Assembly: GCF_000422465.1 (NCBI RefSeq)
Contig: NZ_KE383843.1
Location: 732,271-796,270 of the forward strand
DNA length: 64,000 nucleotides
Source: Paenibacillus harenae DSM 16969
Lineage (GTDB): Bacteria > Bacillota > Bacilli > Paenibacillales > Paenibacillaceae
Direction: 5' to 3'
The notes under the pieces: generated by a model
Database searches by the model: none
What the model was told of the DNA's origin: nothing
What the model saw: the letters and a program-made list of their open reading frames with translations, nothing else
Made by a program: the position numbers and the translations under genes
Shown: piece by piece, positions 59,995 through 64,000 of the stretch
How the letters are laid out: every line of letters starts with the position of its first letter
Position numbering within the stretch: the first letter of the stretch is position 1

Positions 59995-61128
59995 TTATTC
60001 GAGCATTCCTCTCGCCGCTACGGCCATTCTGCGCAGAACGCCCGCCGATTCCTTGATGTATATGAAGTTATGTAAATTAACCGTGCTGCAAATATGATTG
60101 GGGATGACGCGAATGACATCGCCGACCCGATAGGCCGAATTCGGCCGCACCTGAATCATGCCGTGCTCTTCATTCATTCGCACGAGCACCGCATCGGGGT
60201 CTCCGACGATAGAGCCGAAGCCCTTGAGAAACAACGGCGATTGATCTGGCTGCACGTCGGTCGCGAAGGTTTTGCTGCCGCCGTCGATAATGATTAAATC
60301 ATCCGAGGGACGGCTGACGACCGTTGCGTGCACGGCTCCTGCGCAATCCTCCAGGGCGCAGACGCCGTATGCGGCTTGCATGCGGTCTTGATAAATGTAA
60401 GTGCCGGGCCGAACCTCCGTCACGCCTTCTACCTCGGCAGCGGCGGCCGCTGTCGGCGAGGAGCCGACGCTTACGTCCTCTATCGCGATGCCGGCGCTTC
60501 GCAAGGCTTTCGCCGCATCGGCCGTCAAGCGGCCTTCTTCAAGACCGGCGGATCTTACGTCGAGCGTCGATTCTCCGGCAAGTATCGCGCCGCGATACGT
60601 GAAAATGCCGCTAAGCCTGATCCCCTTCATCCCGGAGATTTGTTTGGCGAGCGGCACGGCCTTATCAACCGTCACTCCTGTGCGCTTCAATCCGGTATCC
60701 AGCTCAAGGCGCACCTCCAGCTCGGCGCCCTCACGGGCGGCTGCCTCGGATATCCGCATGGCCCCCTCCAGGCTTTCCACCCCTATAATGATCCGATTGC
60801 CCAACAGGCTTAAACGCACGGCCCGCTCCAGCTTGGATTTGGCGATCACCGGGTAAGCGACAAAGATATCGCGAATGCCGCTGCCCGCCATCACTTCAGC
60901 CTCGGAAATTTTCGCAACGGTAATGCCGACAGCGCCTGCGGCGAGCTGACGGATTGCCATCTCCGGGAGCTTATGCGTTTTGGCATGGGGACGCAGCTTC
61001 ACGCCTAAGGAATTGATCTTCTCCTGCATCGCGGAGACGTTAGCCCCTACCCGCATGCCGTCAATGACGAGGCAGGGCGTTTCCAGCATGCCGACATCAT
61101 CCAGGGATACGTTCAAATTGCCGTTCAT
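59995..61128 (-). CDS. D-threonine aldolase / D-serine dehydratase-like PLP enzyme (DSD1 family)
   Basis: 377-residue fold-type-III PLP enzyme with an alanine-racemase-like barrel. The PLP lysine is in LRPHAKTHK (K50), and the metal site is the late NHICSTVNLHN (His and Cys). The product either cleaves D-beta-hydroxyamino acids or dehydrates D-serine. GGAGGAG lies 7 bases before ATG 61128, which overlaps the regulator stop by 4 bases. Operon context confirms D-amino-acid breakdown. Confidence 0.93.
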   Translation of the reverse strand: MNGNLNVSLDDVGMLETPCLVIDGMRVGANVSAMQEKINSLGVKLRPHAKTHKLPEMAIRQLAAGAVGITVAKISEAEVMAGSGIRDIFVAYPVIAKSKLERAVRLSLLGNRIIIGVESLEGAMRISEAAAREGAELEVRLELDTGLKRTGVTVDKAVPLAKQISGMKGIRLSGIFTYRGAILAGESTLDVRSAGLEEGRLTADAAKALRSAGIAIEDVSVGSSPTAAAAAEVEGVTEVRPGTYIYQDRMQAAYGVCALEDCAGAVHATVVSRPSDDLIIIDGGSKTFATDVQPDQSPLFLKGFGSIVGDPDAVLVRMNEEHGMIQVRPNSAYRVGDVIRVIPNHICSTVNLHNFIYIKESAGVLRRMAVAARGMLE

Positions 61129-61793
61129 TCTACAGCTCCTCCTTCACTGTCCGCGCCTTTGGACTCCTCCAAGTAGCTGTACAGCGTAAATTTAGAAATG
61201 CTTAAATAGCCGCAGACCTTTTCACCCGACTTTTTAATCAGAAAAGCGCCCTTTTGATCGAGCAGTTGAATGATTTTGATTTTGTCCTCCTTGGTCATCG
61301 CCGCCGGCGGCTTGCCGATCGTTTCTTGCGCTTCCTGTATAAGCGTATCGAGCAGGTCGCCCACGTTGCTGACGAAGGATTCCCGAACCGGCGTTAATCC
61401 GCTTGCCGTTAGCGATTGCAGCGTCTTCTCCGCTACCATCAGATCGGTGATGTCGAAGTTGATGCACACCGCTCCGATAATGGCTCCGGCGTTATTTTTG
61501 ACATACATGGAGGTGGAGCGGAGAATACGGCCGTCCTGCGTCTGCGTCACGTAGTTATGGCGGTTGTCGCCCTCCGACGTCCCCCGCATAATCTCCAATC
61601 CCAGATTGGTGCCGGGATCCCCGACCTTTCGTCCAGTGACATGCCCGTTCTCGATGACCACAATCGTGCTGTCAACCGGCTTCGACCAATCGTGTACGAC
61701 AACCTCGCAGCGGTCTCCGAATTGTGCCGCTATGCCTTTGGCCATCTCCGTAAAAAAAAGAAATTCCTGCGATATCGCTTCCACTTCCGCCAC
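61125..61793 (-). CDS. YheO/DauR-type PAS and helix-turn-helix regulator
   Basis: About 222 residues. The N-terminal PAS-like YheO domain has DRCEVVVHDWS, VDSTIVVIENGHVTGRKVGDP and VCINFDIT. The C-terminal helix-turn-helix has KIKIIQLLDQKGAFLIKKSGEKVCGYLSISKFTLYSYLEE. DauR of Pseudomonas represses D-arginine catabolic genes. It heads the operon and probably controls it in response to a D-amino acid. GTG 61793 is chosen, with GAGG about 10 bases before and homology starting there; ATG 61826 is open upstream. Confidence 0.87.
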   Translation of the reverse strand: MAEVEAISQEFLFFTEMAKGIAAQFGDRCEVVVHDWSKPVDSTIVVIENGHVTGRKVGDPGTNLGLEIMRGTSEGDNRHNYVTQTQDGRILRSTSMYVKNNAGAIIGAVCINFDITDLMVAEKTLQSLTASGLTPVRESFVSNVGDLLDTLIQEAQETIGKPPAAMTKEDKIKIIQLLDQKGAFLIKKSGEKVCGYLSISKFTLYSYLEESKGADSEGGAVE

Positions 61794-61964
61794 TCTCCCG
61801 TTTTCCTCATGCCTCGTTGCCCACATGGTACTATGACTCGCAAAAAAAATCAAACAAAAAATCTGTTAACCTAAAAAAAAGTATGGTAAGATATTTTTAA
61901 AATTTTTATGTATCGCGGCACCAGAAGCAGGTCATGAAAGGGATGAGGGCAGGGGCTGTTAAGG

Positions 61965-62017
61965 GTTAAAAACGCAAAGAGACGGCATCGTACCCATTCG
62001 GGCACGATACCGTCTCT
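61965..62017 (-). terminator. terminator of peroxiredoxin gene
   Basis: AGAGACGG-C-ATCGT (61978-61990) / ACGAT-A-CCGTCTCT (62004-62017) with one mismatch; leftward followed by TTTGCGTTTTTAAC. Confidence 0.82.
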
Positions 62018-62032
62018 ATTCTTGTATGAAGC

Positions 62033-62581
62033 TTACTTCGCAACCAAGTGCTGTTGGCCTGGCTTCCAGTTGATTGGGCAAAGTCCGCCGGATTGCAAAG
62101 CTTGCAATACGCGAAGCGTTTCTTCAACGCTGCGGCCCACATTGTTGTGGTTAACCACCTGGTATTGGATTTCGCCTTCCGGATTGATGATGAACAGACC
62201 GCGAAGCGCGATGCCTTCTTCTTCAATCAGGACGCCGTAATCACGGGCAACGCTCTTCGTGATGTCTGCGGCAAGAGGGAATTCCAATTGGCCAAGACCG
62301 TTATCGTTCACCGGCGTGTTGATCCATGCGCGGTGGCTATGTTTGCTGTCTACGCTGACGCCAAGAATTTCCGTGTCAAGCTTCTTGAATTCTGCGGCTG
62401 CAGCGCTGAGCGCTGTAATTTCAGTCGGGCAAACAAACGTGAAATCAAGCGGGTAGAAGAACAATACCAGCCATTTGCCTTTGTAATCGGAAAGGGATGC
62501 TGTACCGAAGTCTTGTCCGTTACCTGTTGCTGTTTCCATTGTAAAATCCGGTGCCTTACGGCCTACCAAACGTTCTGCCAT
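62033..62581 (-). CDS. ykuU: typical 2-Cys peroxiredoxin (YkuU-like)
   Basis: 182 residues. The peroxidatic cysteine C51 is in FTFVCPTEITA, and the resolving cysteine C168 is in GLCPINWKPGQ. It matches B. subtilis YkuU in length and in HxHRAWINT and NHNNVGR segments. It reduces hydrogen peroxide and organic peroxides. ATG 62581 follows AAGGAGG. A strong promoter and a perfect PerR box lie upstream, so peroxide-inducible expression is expected. Confidence 0.95.
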   Translation of the reverse strand: MAERLVGRKAPDFTMETATGNGQDFGTASLSDYKGKWLVLFFYPLDFTFVCPTEITALSAAAAEFKKLDTEILGVSVDSKHSHRAWINTPVNDNGLGQLEFPLAADITKSVARDYGVLIEEEGIALRGLFIINPEGEIQYQVVNHNNVGRSVEETLRVLQALQSGGLCPINWKPGQQHLVAK

Positions 62582-62655
62582 TTTCGAAAACCTCCTTGAC
62601 CTATCCATAGATTTATTGTTTCTGCCACTTCATTTATGTGTGACTTACCTAATAA

Positions 62656-62684
62656 ATAGTATCACTAGACTATAATGAAGTCAA
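62656..62684 (-). promoter_or_regulatory. peroxiredoxin promoter
   Basis: Minus strand TTGACT (62684-62679), 17-base spacer, TACTAT (62661-62656), about 75 bases before the start codon. Confidence 0.75.
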
Positions 62685-62703
62685 TATTATAATAAATACT
62701 TTT

Positions 62704-62718
62704 TTATAATAATTATAA
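62704..62718. promoter_or_regulatory. perfect PerR box
   Basis: TTATAATAATTATAA, identical to the Bacillus PerR consensus TTATAAT-N-ATTATAA, 19 bases upstream of the peroxiredoxin -35 box. AT-rich surroundings add another half-match near 62686. Confidence 0.85.
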
Positions 62719-62726
62719 TCTGAATA

Positions 62727-63806
62727 TTATTTTCTGATCGACGCCACGATCAAATCGCCCATCTCCGTCGTTCCAATCGCTTTGCTCTTATCCACGGCGA
62801 TATCGCCCGTACGGTGGCCGGCGTCAAGCACTTCCTTAACGGCTGCTTCGATTGCCGCCGCCGCGTCATGATAGCCGAAGGTAAGACGGAACATAAGAGC
62901 TACCGACAAAACCGTCGCGATCGGGTTGGAGATGCCTTGTCCGGCAATATCGGGAGCCGAACCGTGTACCGGTTCGTATAAGCCGAAGCTTCCTTCTCCA
63001 AGCGATGCGGAGGAAAGCATGCCGATCGAGCCTGTCAGCATAGCCGCCTCATCGCTCAGAATATCCCCGAACATGTTCTCCGTCACGATTACATCGAAGC
63101 TCGACGGACGCCGGAGCAATTGCATCGCGCAGTTATCGACCAGTACGTGCTCAAGCTCAACCTCAGGGTATTCAGGAGCAATCCGGTTAACGACTTCGCG
63201 CCATAGGCGGGAGGTCTCAAGAACGTTTGCTTTGTCGACGGAAGCAAGACGCTTGCCGCGGGTCATCGCGATTTCGAAGGCTTGACGGACGATGCGCTCC
63301 ACTTCCTTGACGTTGTATACGCAGGTATCAACCGCTTCTTCCCCGTGAGCGCCTTCGCGGCGGAACTTCTCGCCGAAATAAATGCCGCCCGTGAGCTCGC
63401 GGACAACGATCAGATCCGTTCCTTCGAGCACTTCCGGCTTCAGCGTGGAAGCTTCCTTCAGGCAGTCGAATACGGTAGCCGGACGAATGTTCGAGAACAG
63501 GCCCAGCTCCTTGCGAATACCGAGCAAGCCTGTTTCCGGACGGAGCTCCTTCGGATTGTTATCCCATTTCGGGCCGCCTACCGCGCCTAGCAGCACGGCA
63601 TCCGCGCCTTTGCAAAGCTCGAGCGTCTCCTGCGGCAGCGGCGTGCCTTTCTCGTCGATTGCAATGCCTCCGAACAGGCCGTGCTCCGTCTCGAATTGGT
63701 AGCCGAACAGCTCTTCTGTCTTCTTGAGCACTTTAAGCGCTTCGCCAACAACCTCGGGACCGATTCCGTCGCCGGCGATGACTGCGATTTTTTTCACGTC
63801 TGCCAT
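62727..63806 (-). CDS. leuB: 3-isopropylmalate dehydrogenase
   Basis: 359-residue leucine-biosynthesis enzyme converting 3-isopropylmalate to 2-oxoisocaproate with NAD. It opens IAVIAGDGIGPEVVGEAL, has LLGAVGGPKWDNNP, RPETGLLGIRKELGLFSNIRP and VRELTGGIYFGEK, and the NAD-site GLYEPVHGSAPDIAGQGISNPIA. AGGAGATG precedes ATG 63806. The PerR box starts 9 bases past its stop... on the upstream side of the next gene, so readthrough into the peroxiredoxin gene is possible. Confidence 0.97.
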   Translation of the reverse strand: MADVKKIAVIAGDGIGPEVVGEALKVLKKTEELFGYQFETEHGLFGGIAIDEKGTPLPQETLELCKGADAVLLGAVGGPKWDNNPKELRPETGLLGIRKELGLFSNIRPATVFDCLKEASTLKPEVLEGTDLIVVRELTGGIYFGEKFRREGAHGEEAVDTCVYNVKEVERIVRQAFEIAMTRGKRLASVDKANVLETSRLWREVVNRIAPEYPEVELEHVLVDNCAMQLLRRPSSFDVIVTENMFGDILSDEAAMLTGSIGMLSSASLGEGSFGLYEPVHGSAPDIAGQGISNPIATVLSVALMFRLTFGYHDAAAAIEAAVKEVLDAGHRTGDIAVDKSKAIGTTEMGDLIVASIRK

Positions 63807-63847
63807 AATATAAATAACATCTCCTATTCATTCTCAATCTATTATCA

Positions 63848-63876
63848 TTTGTACCATAAAACCAACTTGATTACAA
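63848..63876 (-). promoter_or_regulatory. candidate leuB promoter
   Basis: Minus strand TTGTAA (63876-63871), 17-base spacer, TACAAA (63853-63848), 42 bases before the start. Confidence 0.5.
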
Positions 63877-63892
63877 AGATATAAAATCTATT

Positions 63893-63919
63893 GGCTCTAT
63901 AGACACAGTCTATAGAGCC
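63893..63919 (-). terminator. perfect hairpin upstream of leuB
   Basis: 11-bp stem GGCTCTATAGA / TCTATAGAGCC with a 5-base loop; leftward it runs into AATAGATTTTATA. Probably the terminator of a gene to the right that enters the window from the edge. Confidence 0.55.
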
Positions 63920-63949
63920 AGCGGTTTCCGCATATGAGATTGGTCATGC

Positions 63950-64000
63950 TCAGCCGGTGCAGGAAACGACCGTAATGTTCCGGATATCCGCCAAATCGAG
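63950..64000 (-). CDS. possible C-terminal end of a gene entering from the right edge
   Basis: A leftward frame open to the edge encodes 16 residues, LDLADIRNITVVSCTG, and a TGA at 63950-63952, just before the hairpin at 63893. Too short to identify; other frames also stay open over part of this stretch. Confidence 0.3.
   Translation of the reverse strand, partial: LDLADIRNITVVSCTG

Noticed and set aside
59229..60056. 275-residue rightward ORF opposite the D-aminoacylase gene
   Set aside because: Antisense shadow of a clearly recognised enzyme; no family features.

Overview
The window looks like a chromosomal segment from a spore-forming, moderately GC-rich member of the Paenibacillaceae (Paenibacillus or Cohnella type). 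Supporting signs are strong AGGAGG-type ribosome binding sites, many AraC-type regulators next to Gfo/Idh/MocA oxidoreductases, a gerA-type germination operon, sigI-rsgI, two soluble sporulation-type histidine kinases, and Bacillus-style Zur and PerR operators. No rRNA, tRNA, CRISPR array, prophage or insertion sequence was seen.

Positions 1-10000 form a plant-polysaccharide region. It holds a partial SDR, uronate isomerase (uxaC), three Gfo/Idh/MocA oxidoreductases, two intact cupin-AraC regulators, a 5'-truncated AraC remnant, and a GH105 unsaturated rhamnogalacturonyl hydrolase. Positions 10000-19200 are regulator-rich: an SgrR-type regulator with a divergent 55-residue ORF, a TetR/epimerase pair with three palindromic operators, a lipoprotein, a Nudix protein, a secreted DUF5667-like protein, and a LacI regulon (VOC, SDR, ThuA) with two matching operator candidates. 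Positions 19300-22200 are a zinc-starvation locus: a cysteine-depleted L33, a CobW/YciC-type GTPase, twin Zur boxes and a divergent MprF-like aminoacyltransferase domain.

Positions 22300-25600 hold an overlapping Gfo/Idh pair and a divergent AraC regulator. Positions 25600-34700 carry a triple-PAS kinase, the odhAB operon of the TCA cycle, a CE7-type esterase and leucyl aminopeptidase. Positions 35000-39200 are a ger(A-C-B) germination operon. Positions 39400-53200 are an accessory zone of single genes: two serine hydrolases, an APH-like kinase, MocR/nitroreductase, an ECF sigma factor with a C39-like partner, HxlR/quinone reductase, DUF421, an imine-reductase/saccharopine-dehydrogenase pair, a tandem GNAT and a DinB protein.

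Positions 53300-57500 hold a second sporulation-type kinase, rsgI-sigI and a zinc-ribbon protein, followed by a 40-bp tandem hairpin repeat. Positions 57800-61800 are a four-gene D-amino-acid operon (DauR-type regulator, D-threonine aldolase-like enzyme, D-aminoacylase, RidA). The right end has a PerR-box-controlled 2-Cys peroxiredoxin and leuB. Functions come from reading motifs and family resemblance; no database search was possible.
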